64,000 nt of DNA. Origin: Xenorhabdus griffiniae. Its GTDB lineage: Bacteria > Pseudomonadota > Gammaproteobacteria > Enterobacterales > Enterobacteriaceae. This document shows, one piece after another, positions 9,466-18,150 of this stretch. The notes below the pieces were generated by a model, which searched no databases, was not told the DNA's origin, and was given only the letters and a program-made list of their open reading frames with translations. The translations under genes were made by a program, and so were the position numbers. The stretch's first letter is position 1; the number at the start of each line of letters is the position of its first letter. Where the stretch lies: assembly GCF_037265215.1 (NCBI RefSeq), contig NZ_CP147737.1:1892001-1956000 (forward strand). Direction: 5' to 3'.

Positions 9466-9811
9466 GTGTTTTCTGTGTGTTATTTGTTATCTTGAATCGG
9501 TTTCAATCTGTCTGAGTTATAGAGGCCCAAGATAGACTCTAAAAATCGTATTGGTGTATTGTGACACCTTTTAGTGAAATATCGAAATCTTGTGGCACTA
9601 AATCGTAAATCTGAGGGTAACTTATTTGCCAGATTCACTGTCTGGCAAGGTTTTGCTGTCTCTGCCCTCGTAGTCACCATCCCACGGTATTGGCGTAATG
9701 GAAAAGCATAAATCACTATCCGCTAACGGCCATTTTCGTTATGATATCCAGCCACCAATGGAACGACCATTGAAGTTTTTATTTTTTAATCGAAATTCAG
9801 GAAAGTACACC
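9466..9811. other. Divergent intergenic region lpxL/trhO
   Basis: Must hold the promoters of both divergent genes. An upstream in-frame extension of trhO begins at 9698 but has no resemblance to TrhO, so it is not taken as coding. I see no clear operator. Confidence 0.5.
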
Positions 9812-10870
9812 ATGCCAGTGTTACATAACCGTATTTCTAACAAAGAGTTGAAAGAACGCATGTTGGCTGAAATTGAGCCGCGCACTACCATCTCTTTTTA
9901 TAAATATTTCACCATTTCCGCACCACAGGATTTTCGCGATAGCCTGTATCAAAAGTTCACTGAGTTATCTGTCTTTGGGCGGGTTTATATCGCTAGAGAA
10001 GGTATCAATGCACAAATTAGTGTGCCTTCCAAAAATGTCGATGCGTTGAAAGCATTATTGAATGAGACCGATCCGGCATTATGTAATCTGCGCCTTAACA
10101 TTGCGTTAGAAGATGATGGCAAATCATTCTGGGTACTGCGCATGAAAGTACGTGAGCGCATTGTTGCAGATGGTATTGAAGATGAAACTTTTGATCCATC
10201 TAAAACAGGTGAATACCTGAAAGCGGAGCAGGTTAACCAAATGTTGGATGATCCTGACACGGTCTTTGTCGATATGCGTAACCACTACGAATACGAAGTT
10301 GGGCATTTCGAAAATGCAATTGAGGTTCCATCAGATACGTTTCGTGAACAGCTGCCAATGGCTGTAGAAATGCTGAAGGACAATAAAGATAAAAATATTG
10401 TTATGTACTGTACTGGCGGAATTCGTTGCGAAAAAGCAAGTGCTTATATGTTGCATAACGGCTTTAACAAAGTTTACCACGTAGAAGGTGGTATTATTGA
10501 GTATGCCCGTAAAGCGAAAGAACAAGAATTGCCAGTTCGTTTTGTTGGCAAGAACTTTGTTTTTGATGAGCGTATGGGTGAGCGTATCACTGAAGATGTT
10601 ATTGCTCACTGTCATCAATGCGGAGCGACGTGTGATAGCCATACTAACTGTAAGAACGATGGTTGCCATTTGTTATTTATCCAGTGTCCATCTTGTGCAG
10701 CACGTTTCGAAGGCTGTTGCAGCGATGCTTGCCGTGAAGAGATGCAACTGCCAGAAGAAGAACAGCGCTCCCGTCGTGCAGGAAGAGAGAATGGAGCTAA
10801 GATTTTTAATAAGTCCCGCTATCGATTGAGTGATGGTTTGAATATGACATCACTGCAATCTATTAAATAG
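9812..10870 (+). CDS. trhO: tRNA U34 hydroxylase, rhodanese type
   Basis: A 352-residue protein equivalent to E. coli TrhO (YceA), which makes 5-hydroxyuridine at position 34 of several tRNAs in an oxygen-dependent way. It begins [18 protein letters not shown], the conserved start of the family, with AGGAAA upstream, so 9812 is chosen over 9698. The rhodanese domain has the active loop [12 protein letters not shown]. The C-terminal part is a cysteine cluster ([26 protein letters not shown]) that probably binds metal. It ends with a TRHO-typical NKSRYR stretch. Confidence 0.93.
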   Translation: MPVLHNRISNKELKERMLAEIEPRTTISFYKYFTISAPQDFRDSLYQKFTELSVFGRVYIAREGINAQISVPSKNVDALKALLNETDPALCNLRLNIALEDDGKSFWVLRMKVRERIVADGIEDETFDPSKTGEYLKAEQVNQMLDDPDTVFVDMRNHYEYEVGHFENAIEVPSDTFREQLPMAVEMLKDNKDKNIVMYCTGGIRCEKASAYMLHNGFNKVYHVEGGIIEYARKAKEQELPVRFVGKNFVFDERMGERITEDVIAHCHQCGATCDSHTNCKNDGCHLLFIQCPSCAARFEGCCSDACREEMQLPEEEQRSRRAGRENGAKIFNKSRYRLSDGLNMTSLQSIK

Positions 10871-10885
10871 TCATGCTTTGAGTCA

Positions 10886-10990
10886 TATACGCATTAAACT
10901 TCAGGTTGCAATTTACAATTATATGAAACGCGATTTCTCCCTCGCGAAACGGGGGAGAAATCACATGCATCTTGAAGTTAGATTGGTATA
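10886..10990. repeat. Palindromic intergenic repeat, full length
   Basis: Begins TATACGCATTAAACTTCAGG and ends GTTAGATTGGTATA, with a diverged central hairpin (CCCTCGCGAAACGGGGG). It follows trhO by 15 bases. Confidence 0.88.
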
Positions 10991-11100
10991 GTCGTTTCCA
11001 TTTTTCAAATTATAGTTTTATTCTGTGTGATTACTTATTCCATTCACATAACAAATTATGTGAATGGGAGTTTTATACTAAAATAGATTATTCGAAAGAC

Positions 11101-11694
11101 TTAACAAAAATATTTAAAGATATTGTAAATAAAAAATAGCTCTATTTTGTTAGATACCCCTATTTTTTCGATAATATGTCTCTTATGTGAATAAACCGTA
11201 CTATTGCTAATTTTTAGTGTTTTGGCAATCTTGTGGGTATCCATTTCTAACATCCAATAATAGATGATACGATTTTCCTGATGACTGAAAATAGAACTAG
11301 GCGCACTAAAATTAGAAAAATAACATTGAATATCATATGATGCCATTTCTTTTAGGCGTTTAAGTAATATCGTTAGATCTTTCTTTTTTAATATAAAATC
11401 CTTATTTGTCAGTTGGATAGGTGTTTCCTTGATAGGGTATGTTTTGTCTACATAAATATAGTTACGAGCGCCATAAACTGAAGAAACTAATAACGCCAGT
11501 TGTTCACAGTATTCACTGTAGTAACCATAACTAGTCAAATTCGCTAAAATAATATCTGGAGAGAAGACAGGCAAAATATTTATGGCATCACGTATTGATG
11601 TCGCTCCTAAAGAGAGGATATCTGTGTTTTCTTTTAGGGATTCAATAATTCCCTGGCGTGTATAATAGCACTCATCAATGATTAATAGTTTCAT
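11101..11694 (-). CDS. LuxR-type regulator with degenerate receiver
   Basis: A 197-residue regulator. Residues 1-120 look like a response-regulator receiver: the acidic pair DE at 7-8 is present, but the phosphate-accepting Asp is Asn52 (PDIILANL), so phosphorylation is unlikely. Residues 130-190 are a LuxR/NarL helix-turn-helix (HQENRIIYYWML, then KISNSTVYSHKRHIIEKIG). This arrangement recalls RcsA and fimbrial regulators such as FimZ. It stands alone between trhO and bssS, is AT-rich, and has no obvious partner kinase. The target is unknown. Confidence 0.82.
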   Translation of the reverse strand: MKLLIIDECYYTRQGIIESLKENTDILSLGATSIRDAINILPVFSPDIILANLTSYGYYSEYCEQLALLVSSVYGARNYIYVDKTYPIKETPIQLTNKDFILKKKDLTILLKRLKEMASYDIQCYFSNFSAPSSIFSHQENRIIYYWMLEMDTHKIAKTLKISNSTVYSHKRHIIEKIGVSNKIELFFIYNIFKYFC

Positions 11695-11907
11695 TACTTG
11701 AACATCCTTGTTCTGCTATGGTTATATTTAAATAATCAGCTTAATAGCTAAGAATTAGGCAGGTGAAAGCGGACGTATAATACAATATTATGAAAGATAA
11801 TAAACCATATGGATAATTTTATTGGTTGATATGTGTTCGTTTGTTCATTTGGGACACTCAATATATTGAGTGTCCGAATGTGTTGAAGGGCGAAAGCTAA
11901 GTTATTG

Positions 11908-12162
11908 TTAATGTTTAATATGATCAAGTTGGCTGTATTCTGAGGATTCTATTTTTTCAATCCCGGCTTGTAAAATGAGGATAAGCTGTTTGGCTACGCC
12001 TGTTGTTAACCATAACGTTTTGTCAACATTGACATTTTCTGTTGTATGATCTTGGGTGGATGAGTAATGAAGGCGTATCATCATGGCGTCATAGGCATCG
12101 ACAACGCTGATATCCCAGCCTACAACAGGATGTGTTTGAATTATTTCATTTTCTTTTCCCAT
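11908..12162 (-). CDS. bssS: Biofilm regulator BssS
   Basis: An 84-residue protein that matches E. coli BssS (YceP) along its length: NEIIQTHPVVGWDISVVDAY, then LHY, TLWLTTGVAKQ and AGIEKIES. BssS affects biofilm formation and indole-related signalling in E. coli by an unknown mechanism. SD AGGAGG is well placed. It lies near pyrC as in other enterobacteria. Confidence 0.92.
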   Translation of the reverse strand: MGKENEIIQTHPVVGWDISVVDAYDAMMIRLHYSSTQDHTTENVNVDKTLWLTTGVAKQLILILQAGIEKIESSEYSQLDHIKH

Positions 12163-12351
12163 ATAACCTCCTAATCAGACTACAGAATCATTATTAATAT
12201 AATTGACTAAGAGCAGAAGGTCTCGTCTAAGACAAGCCCTTAGCAGTATAAACCTTTTTGGCAATCTAAGAAGTGAAAAAAGCAGGATTTTTTGCATCAG
12301 AATGGAGAAAAGCCATTATGGGTTATTTCTGCTTCTTATCAGGTCGGGATT

Positions 12352-12379
12352 GTGCGGAAATATAGAACAATTTCCGCAC
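12352..12379 (-). terminator. Inverted repeat downstream of pyrC
   Basis: A perfect 10-bp stem GTGCGGAAAT / ATTTCCGCAC with an 8-base loop, 17 bases beyond the pyrC stop. There is no T tract on the minus strand, so it may stabilise the mRNA end instead of terminating. Confidence 0.45.
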
Positions 12380-12396
12380 GAAGGCATATGCTAAAG

Positions 12397-13449
12397 TTAC
12401 TCACATACCCTGACATCCCATCCTGCATCTTCTCCTGCAAGGAATGGAATTAATTTTTCGTCACCACACTCGATGTATTCAACAACGGCAGTTGGTTTGC
12501 GAGTGAGTTCGATAAAGCCATCATTAACTGGCAAACCGTAAAATGCAGGGCCGTTCAAGGAGCAGAAGGACTCGAAATATTCTATTGCCCCCATTTCTTC
12601 AAAAACCGTCGCATAGGCCGCCAGGGCGGTTGGGGCATTGAAAACGCCTGCACAGCCACAAGAAGATTCTTTGCGGTGCAGTACATGAGGAGCAGAATCT
12701 GTACCTAAGAAAAAGCGGTTACAACCACTGGCAACTGCTGCTCGGAGGGCTTCTTGGTGAATATTGCGTTTTAGTACAGGCAAGCAGTAAAGATGGGGAC
12801 GAATACCACCAACCAACATATGGTTGCGATTGAACATTAAGTGTTGTGGTGTCAACGTCGCGCCTAATTTATCGTTGCCTTCTAGGACATATTCTGCGGC
12901 TTCTTTGGTTGTAATATGTTCGAAAACAATTTTTAATTCAGGAAATTGCTGGCGCAATGGCTCCATTACCTGTTCGATAAAGCGCGCTTCACGATCAAAT
13001 ATATCAATATGAGAAGCGGTAACTTCCCCGTGGATCAGCAATGGCATACCTATTTTTTCCATGGTTTCCAATAATGGATAGATCTTTTTGATATCGGAAA
13101 CACCGTGGCTGGAATTTGTTGTTGCATTGGCGGGGTAAAGTTTGCAAGCGGTAAAGATGCCTTCTTTATGGCCAATCTCAATTTGATTGCTGGTTGTTGA
13201 ATCTGTCAGATAACAAGTCATAAGAGGTTGAAAATGATGATCTGACGGTGTCGCTGCAATTATCCTCTCTTTATAGGCTTTGGCGCTGGCAACATCTGTC
13301 ACTGGAGGGACGAGGTTGGGCATGACGATAGCTCGGCCAAAAAAACGGCTGGTATGGGGGACAATGGTTTTTAACATATCACCATCACGAAAATGGACAT
13401 GCCAGTCGTCAGGGCGGCGAATTTTAATTGTATATGATTCAGTGGTCAT
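12397..13449 (-). CDS. pyrC: Dihydroorotase
   Basis: A 350-residue zinc amidohydrolase that closes carbamoyl-aspartate to dihydroorotate, the third step of pyrimidine synthesis. It shows the metal ligands in [11 protein letters not shown], the carbamylated Lys in [15 protein letters not shown], further His ligands in LIHGEVT and VFEHITT, and GTDSAPH with the final Asp. It is the same length as E. coli PyrC (348). The start ATG follows CTGGAGCCGG, whose SD can be masked by the leader (see 13454-13523). Confidence 0.96.
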   Translation of the reverse strand: MTTESYTIKIRRPDDWHVHFRDGDMLKTIVPHTSRFFGRAIVMPNLVPPVTDVASAKAYKERIIAATPSDHHFQPLMTCYLTDSTTSNQIEIGHKEGIFTACKLYPANATTNSSHGVSDIKKIYPLLETMEKIGMPLLIHGEVTASHIDIFDREARFIEQVMEPLRQQFPELKIVFEHITTKEAAEYVLEGNDKLGATLTPQHLMFNRNHMLVGGIRPHLYCLPVLKRNIHQEALRAAVASGCNRFFLGTDSAPHVLHRKESSCGCAGVFNAPTALAAYATVFEEMGAIEYFESFCSLNGPAFYGLPVNDGFIELTRKPTAVVEYIECGDEKLIPFLAGEDAGWDVRVCE

Positions 13450-13453
13450 GGAA

Positions 13454-13523
13454 CCGGCTCCAGAATATAAGTGAAAAATGATGGATGCTGATTCAGCAAT
13501 CCTTAAGCCGGAGGAGAATGATA
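13454..13523 (-). promoter_or_regulatory. pyrC promoter and start-site-switching leader
   Basis: On the minus strand a -10-like TATCAT (13523-13518) is followed seven bases later by CCGG (13511-13508), the place where transcription should start. The leader begins CCGGCT and can pair with AGCCGG (13459-13454), which overlaps the SD just before the ATG. This is the arrangement known for E. coli and Salmonella pyrC: starting at C (CTP plenty) makes a transcript that hides the SD, while starting at G (CTP poor) shortens the stem and allows translation. Seen: the sequences. Inferred: the mechanism. Confidence 0.65.
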
Positions 13524-13679
13524 AAGTGAAAATAGCTAAATAGCTATTATTGAATGATAATATTCTCTAGATTTTGCAAAATTAGAATTTTAAGCTTATT
13601 TGGTATGAGGGTACGTAGAGGAAATTATCGTATCAAAAAAGGAAAAAATAGAAGTAACAACACGAGGGTGAATTGAATT

Positions 13680-13755
13680 TGGCTCCTCCAGCTGGACTCG
13701 AACCAGCGACATACGGATTAACAGTCCGCCGTTCTACCGACTGAACTATGGAGGA
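13680..13755 (-). tRNA. asn: tRNA-Asn (GTT), copy 1
   Basis: A 76-base cloverleaf on the minus strand with acceptor arms TCCTCCA / TGGAGGA, anticodon loop CTGTTAA (GUU), T-loop TTCGAGT, and encoded CCA. It is closest to pyrC of four tandem copies. No hairpin terminator follows it. Confidence 0.97.
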
Positions 13756-14007
13756 ACTCCTTCAAGACGGGGCGAATATTAACGGCATTTTTGGCGTTTG
13801 TCAAAGCAGAAAATAGTAATAACTGTTCGATTGCTGACAATCTGTACGTTATGTGTGTTTTTTGACTAAATCTGGCTAAATTACGGTAAATAAAGAGGCA
13901 ATAGTGGAACATAGGAGTAAGTAACCGAAGAGGAAAACAATAAGAACGCTCCCTAAAAAATGGAGGTACTAAAAAGAGGAAGGATAAAAAAAACAGGAAA
14001 CCAGAAA

Positions 14008-14040
14008 GCAAAAAACCTGATTAGATAAACTAATCAGGTT
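14008..14040 (-). terminator. Terminator of tRNA-Asn copy 2
   Basis: A perfect 11-bp stem AACCTGATTAG / CTAATCAGGTT with a 5-base loop, followed on the minus strand by a T run. It lies just downstream of the second tRNA-Asn. Confidence 0.85.
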
Positions 14041-14052
14041 CTTCAAAATATT

Positions 14053-14128
14053 TGGCTCCTCCAACTGGACTCGAACCAGTGACATACGGATTAACAGTCC
14101 GCCGTTCTACCGACTGAACTATGGAGGA
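14053..14128 (-). tRNA. asn: tRNA-Asn (GTT), copy 2
   Basis: Same 76-base gene with encoded CCA and GUU anticodon. It differs from the other copies in the T stem (ACTGG/CCAGT instead of GCTGG/CCAGC). Its 5' flank resembles that of copy 1. Confidence 0.97.
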
Positions 14129-14346
14129 ACTCCGTTTAAGTGGCCCGAATAATAACGGCACTTTTTATGTTTGTCAAAGCAGAAAATAGCAATAAGTGTT
14201 TGATTGCTTGCAATATGTGCTTATTGAGTTGTTTTTGATCTTTTTATGTTTTCAGCATAGGTAATCATGTCGGCAAAGCTGTTTGAAATAGAGAATAAAG
14301 AGATGGAGATAACAGGGGATGGATAACTGCGGGTATCCAAAAGCAA

Positions 14347-14377
14347 AAATCCCGACTAGCAAAGCTAATCGGGATTT
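14347..14377 (-). terminator. Terminator of tRNA-Asn copy 3
   Basis: Stem AAATCCCGACTAG / CTAATCGGGATTT with one mismatch and a 5-base loop, with T residues on the minus-strand 3' side. Confidence 0.8.
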
Positions 14378-14386
14378 CCAAAAATC

Positions 14387-14462
14387 TGGCTCCTCCAGCT
14401 GGACTCGAACCAGCGACATACGGATTAACAGTCCGCCGTTCTACCGACTGAACTATGGAGGA
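14387..14462 (-). tRNA. asn: tRNA-Asn (GTT), copy 3
   Basis: A 76-base gene identical to copy 1 in the mature sequence. Its upstream flank (GTTCTCAGGAACA read on the minus strand) is shared with copy 4, not with copies 1 and 2. Confidence 0.97.
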
Positions 14463-14711
14463 ATCGGGTTGTTCCTGAGAACGGTGCGGATAATACAGTG
14501 AATGGTTTTATGTTGTAAAGTAAAAAAATTAAAAATAAAACCAATTGATCTGTTTTTCACCGAAATGGCTTTTTTAGGCTATTTTTTGCTTAGAAAATAG
14601 CTAATAATTTGGGTTTTTGTTGATTTTATCATGTTTATTGTTTTTTGTTTTTCCTGGAAAAACTCAACTTATTTTATATTCGTTGTTTTTATCTCTGTTT
14701 TTGTCGAATTC

Positions 14712-14780
14712 TATACGCATTAAACTTCAAGTTGTAATTTACAACACTGTATGAAACGTGATTTGAAGTTAGATTGGTAT
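14712..14780. repeat. Palindromic intergenic repeat, short form
   Basis: TATACGCATTAAACTTCAAG to TGAAGTTAGATTGGTAT, with the central hairpin deleted. It lies between tRNA-Asn copies 3 and 4. Confidence 0.8.
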
Positions 14781-14895
14781 CAGTAGAACATACCAGATGT
14801 TACAAAGTAGATATGTGCAGGATTGACTTTTAATAGATACTGGCAACAAGTACAAAGCACGTTGATCTTAATAATGGGGAAAAAATCAGAATGAA

Positions 14896-14924
14896 AAAAA
14901 ACGGCTTCCCAATTGGGAAGCCGC
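14896..14924 (-). terminator. Terminator of tRNA-Asn copy 4
   Basis: A perfect palindrome CGGCTTCCCAATTGGGAAGC plus CG at 14903-14924, preceded on the plus strand by a run of A (T run on the minus strand). Confidence 0.85.
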
Positions 14925-14999
14925 TTAAAAAGGCTTAGGCTAAGTTACCTTTCTCAACCTTAATATCACGCTAACTTACTTCAGCGAGATATTTGAATT

Positions 15000-15075
15000 T
15001 GGCTCCTCCAGCTGGACTCGAACCAGCGACATACGGATTAACAGTCCGCCGTTCTACCGACTGAACTATGGAGGA
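15000..15075 (-). tRNA. asn: tRNA-Asn (GTT), copy 4
   Basis: A 76-base gene identical to copies 1 and 3. It is the promoter-proximal copy on the minus strand, about 540 bases from copy 3 with a palindromic repeat and its own terminator between, so the copies are probably separate transcription units. Confidence 0.97.
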
Positions 15076-15215
15076 ATCGGGGTGTTCCTGAGAACGGGGC
15101 GAATATTAGCGATGAACTGGAATAGTGTCAACGCAAAAATTCTTTTTTCTTACTGTTTGCTCATTACATAAGCTTCTTGGTTTATCATTGTACTATTTTA
15201 TTGAATCCATTACCT

Positions 15216-15725
15216 TTATGCGCTTTTATTAACCATGTTAATAGATTGAGCATAGGGTGATTGTTCCGAACAAGCGAGCATAAACACATCATAAAAACAA
15301 ACCCTCTGTTTCTTCCGCATGATATGCTTGATGTCATCTTTGATTGTATTCGGCACTTGGGGATGAGTAAGTATCTTATTGAGCGCTTTTTCAGAAATTT
15401 GTTCGTTGACAAACCATTCACCGTTATAGCATACCCGTAAATCAAGTACGTCAATGTCTTCGAAATGATAGACGGGCTTGATATCAAATAGCAGAATGCC
15501 TGCCATAGCAATAAAGGCGAGGGTGAATGCAAAAAGAGACCAGGTGCCAAAATAGGGGGCGTACCACATGAGCATAGCAAGAAAAGCATAGGCAATGATC
15601 ATCGCCAGACACAAATAGGGATGATGGCGAATAAAAATGCTGTTGAAATGTACTTTACCATCACGATGCTCTTTAAGATTGATCCGCTCAATATCTTGAA
15701 TCAATATCTGTTTTATGATTTTCAT
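15216..15725 (-). CDS. ylaC: YlaC-like inner membrane protein
   Basis: A 169-residue protein resembling E. coli YlaC: an N-terminal cytoplasmic segment with IERINLKEHRD and FIRHHPYL, two adjacent membrane helices (residues about 38-80), then the well-kept block YHFEDIDVLDLRVCYNGEW and a cytoplasmic tail with KKQRVCFYDVFMLA. The function of YlaC is not established. The last 15 residues are poorly conserved. The start ATG is preceded by a weak SD. Confidence 0.85.
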   Translation of the reverse strand: MKIIKQILIQDIERINLKEHRDGKVHFNSIFIRHHPYLCLAMIIAYAFLAMLMWYAPYFGTWSLFAFTLAFIAMAGILLFDIKPVYHFEDIDVLDLRVCYNGEWFVNEQISEKALNKILTHPQVPNTIKDDIKHIMRKKQRVCFYDVFMLACSEQSPYAQSINMVNKSA

Positions 15726-16178
15726 AATACTAACCCACTCATTTGTAGAAATTGTGTCGTAAAAAATGCTGTAAAAATCGTGATCGAATTGAAAGTTATG
15801 GCATTTTCAAGGTTAGCATGTCCTGAACCTATATCTGTATAGCAATTGCTTTAATTTATTTGGCAAATTGTTATTGTTGGCAAGCAATATCTTGCATTTT
15901 TCTCGCTAAGAAAAAGTTGAATAAATCAAATAAAATTATAAAAAAACCTGTTTATTATGTTATTCTGTTCTAATATTGAGCGTCTGAGTTTTTTTTAAAA
16001 CGATAATACATAAAAAGGTTGATATTCGTGTGCGGTCATGCGTTAATGCGTTTGGCCTGATTAACAGACCTACTTTATGTACGACATATTGAGTTAATGA
16101 GTTATGTGTAAGTGCTATCCCTCTGGTAGCCTTTGTTGACCGTTTCCTTCTTAGTGCCTCCATAAGTAATAGCTGATA

Positions 16179-16214
16179 CTGGCCAACACATGCCCGAGGT
16201 GGCGAGTTTTTTTT
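16179..16214 (+). promoter_or_regulatory. Terminator-like hairpin in cold-shock gene leader
   Basis: CTGGCCA (16179-16185) pairs with TGGCGAG (16200-16206) with one G-G mismatch, followed directly by eight T (16207-16214), only 18 bases before the start codon of the cold-shock gene. That is the layout of an intrinsic terminator or attenuator inside a long leader. CspA-family proteins are known transcription antiterminators, so self-regulation is possible. The mechanism is inferred. Confidence 0.45.
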
Positions 16215-16232
16215 GATATATAGGAAAGTCAA

Positions 16233-16445
16233 ATGTCTGACAAAATGAAAGGTCAAGTGAAGTGGTTCAACGAATCTAAAGGCTTTGGTTTCATCACTCC
16301 AGCTGATGGTAGCAAAGACGTATTCGTACATTTCTCTGCCATTCAAGGTAATGGTTTCAAAACCTTAACAGAAGGCCAGAACGTAGAATTCACCATTGAA
16401 AATGGTGCTAAAGGCCCAGCAGCAGCAAACGTGACTGCTATCTAA
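16233..16445 (+). CDS. Cold-shock protein, CspC/CspE type
   Basis: A 70-residue OB-fold RNA chaperone. It has both RNA-binding motifs, KGFGFIT (RNP1) and VFVHF (RNP2), and matches CspC and CspE ([19 protein letters not shown], then [11 protein letters not shown]) better than CspA. The ending AANVTAI is typical. SD AGGAAAG is well placed. A leader of perhaps 200 bases precedes it. I cannot separate CspC from CspE without alignments. Confidence 0.92.
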   Translation: MSDKMKGQVKWFNESKGFGFITPADGSKDVFVHFSAIQGNGFKTLTEGQNVEFTIENGAKGPAAANVTAI

Positions 16446-16468
16446 CTTCTGCCTTATGCCTTATTTAA

Positions 16469-16501
16469 GCTCGCCAGCGGAAATGCCGCGGCGGGCTTTT
16501 T
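16469..16501 (+). terminator. Terminator of the cold-shock gene
   Basis: GC-rich stem GCTCGCC-GCGG / CCGC-GGCGGGC with one bulged A and a short loop, then five T. It starts 24 bases after the stop codon. Confidence 0.9.
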
Positions 16502-17076
16502 GTTTTCCTGCACCGTGTTTTCTGCATCATAAAATTTATTTCACCAGTCTCATTTTAGATGTTCGATTCTAAAATTTCCGCAGGTTATTTATTGGGTTGA
16601 CAAAAAATAACATAGAGAAAGTCAGCGAAGAAAACGGAAAGTCATTTCTGTTTTGTAGAACAATCTGCTTGTTTAAGGCCTTTACTTGTTAATTTTAACT
16701 GTTTATACTCCCCCGCAAATTCTATTGGAGAACGATTAATTGGACAGTCGAAGTTTTTGGTTAAATAAAAAAATAATCTGGTAAGCTGTTCATATCCTTC
16801 CGATTTGCTGCTTACCTGGAATGGTGGGCGGTGCTACTTTAACTTCATGAGTTGTACCCACCTGAAGAAAAATTATCTGATATTAAGGATCTACTGAGTT
16901 GGAATTCTGAATCAGGTATCAATTAAAGGTATATCGGGGTATACATGATGTGGTCATATATTCACTCCTTATTCCCTCCGGGGACATACGCATTAATCGA
17001 TTAAAGACTCGTTGTCAGAATGTCCTATGTACGATGAAGAAATGATCTCTTCAGGCTATTTTTTGCGTATTAGTTT
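16502..17076. other. Gap without a convincing gene
   Basis: About 570 bases between the cold-shock terminator and a palindromic repeat. All frames are broken. A small ORF starting at 17012 runs through the palindromic repeat and is not credible. I see no RNA gene or operator. Confidence 0.5.
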
Positions 17077-17181
17077 TATACTCGATAAACTTCAAGTTGT
17101 AATCCGCAAGACGAGGCGAGACCTTATATTTTCCCGCTACGCGGGGAAATATAACACGCATCTTGAAGTTGGATTGGTATA
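17077..17181. repeat. Palindromic intergenic repeat, full length
   Basis: TATACTCGATAAACTTCAAG to GTTGGATTGGTATA with hairpin CCCGCTACGCGGGG. A partial arm (around 17268-17310, containing CAACAACTTGAAGGA) lies just downstream, before mgtC. Confidence 0.85.
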
Positions 17182-17350
17182 TAACGAATTAAAAAACGCA
17201 ATCAATAAAAAGCTCAGCAAATAAAATTAAATGAGCCAGCCTCTATGTACATGAATTTCTGCGCCTAACAGCTACTAATCAATCAAGTTCACAAGCAACA
17301 ACTTGAAGGACTAAGAGTATCTTTATCCATTTGATGTTATGGAGAATGCC

Positions 17351-18049
17351 ATGTTGTTAACATCTATTGCAATGCACTTACTATCTGCGCTGTGTTTTGG
17401 GGCTTTGATTGGAGCCGAACGCCAATGGCGTCAACGTATGGCGGGATTAAGAACCAATGCGTTGGTATCAACAGGTGCTGCACTTTTCATGATTACTGCA
17501 ATGAGCGCTTCTGAGGGAAATCCTGATCGTATTGCTGCACAAATTATCTCTGGCGTTGGTTTTCTTGGCGCTGGCGTAATCATGCGTCAGGGAATGAGCA
17601 TTCGCGGTTTAAATACCGCAGCGACATTGTGGTGTTCAGCGGGAATAGGGGAGTTATGTGGTATGGGGCAATACTGGGCAGCAGGGATTGCTACAGCGAT
17701 TATTCTCTGTGCGAACATTTTATTGCGAGAGATCGCGCAACGAATTAATACTCAGCCTCACCAGCAAGCCTTGGATTTAGAACAGCGTTATAAAATCCAT
17801 ATTATTTGCGACATAAATGACGAAATCCTGGTAAGGACTTTGATTTTACAAGCACTCAATGGCTTAGGTGCTAGGTTGCAGTCATTGAGCAGTGCAGATG
17901 CTATTCAGCCTGGCAGACTTGAGGTTTGTGCGGAAATATTAGCAACGCCTGCGGAGCAAAAAGAAATCGAATCAATTGTTTGTCGGGTAAGTTTGGAGAA
18001 AAGTGTCACTTCAGTTAATTGGAAAATTGCGGCTGAACTACCAGCTTAG
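17351..18049 (+). CDS. mgtC: MgtC virulence/Mg2+ adaptation protein
   Basis: A 232-residue inner-membrane protein of the MgtC family. It has the conserved N-terminal domain of membrane segments with ALIGAERQWRQRMAGLRTNA, GVGFLGAGVIMR and RGLNTAATLWCSAGIG, and a soluble C-terminal ACT-like domain (about 150-232). In Salmonella MgtC inhibits the F1Fo ATP synthase and is needed at low Mg2+ and inside macrophages. TGGAG lies six bases before ATG 17351; an in-frame ATG at 17339 is possible and would give a start like Salmonella MgtC. It lies directly upstream of the Mg2+ ATPase gene, as in the Salmonella mgtCB operon. Confidence 0.93.
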   Translation: MLLTSIAMHLLSALCFGALIGAERQWRQRMAGLRTNALVSTGAALFMITAMSASEGNPDRIAAQIISGVGFLGAGVIMRQGMSIRGLNTAATLWCSAGIGELCGMGQYWAAGIATAIILCANILLREIAQRINTQPHQQALDLEQRYKIHIICDINDEILVRTLILQALNGLGARLQSLSSADAIQPGRLEVCAEILATPAEQKEIESIVCRVSLEKSVTSVNWKIAAELPA

Positions 18050-18099
18050 AATATTTTCTTATTTTTAATTCCATAATTTTATATCAATAAGGAGTCAAT

Positions 18100-18150
18100 A
18101 TGGACGATGTCCCTCCTCCTCCACTAAATGAGATGTTGCCTATGGAGTAA
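18100..18150 (+). CDS. Leader peptide, acidic and proline-rich, upstream of Mg2+ ATPase
   Basis: A 16-codon ORF, MDDVPPPPLNEMLPME, with a strong SD (AAGGAG, seven bases before ATG). It lies 50 bases after mgtC and 208 bases before the ATPase start. Two acidic residues followed by four prolines at the N terminus match the type of sequence that destabilises translating ribosomes when Mg2+ is low, as described for MgtL of the mgtA leader; MgtP of the Salmonella mgtCBR leader is likewise proline-rich. The last codons overlap a perfect inverted repeat (18135-18176). Regulation by translation of this ORF is inferred from those precedents. Confidence 0.6.
   Translation: MDDVPPPPLNEMLPME

Noticed and set aside
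12203..12394. 63-residue ORF between bssS and pyrC
   Set aside because: It spans the pyrC downstream inverted repeat, lacks an SD and does not look like protein.
13718..14501. ORFs overlapping tRNA-Asn genes
   Set aside because: They read through tRNA sequences and terminators; shadows only.
17012..17224. 70-residue ORF upstream of mgtC
   Set aside because: It runs through a complete palindromic repeat, has no SD and no recognisable protein features.
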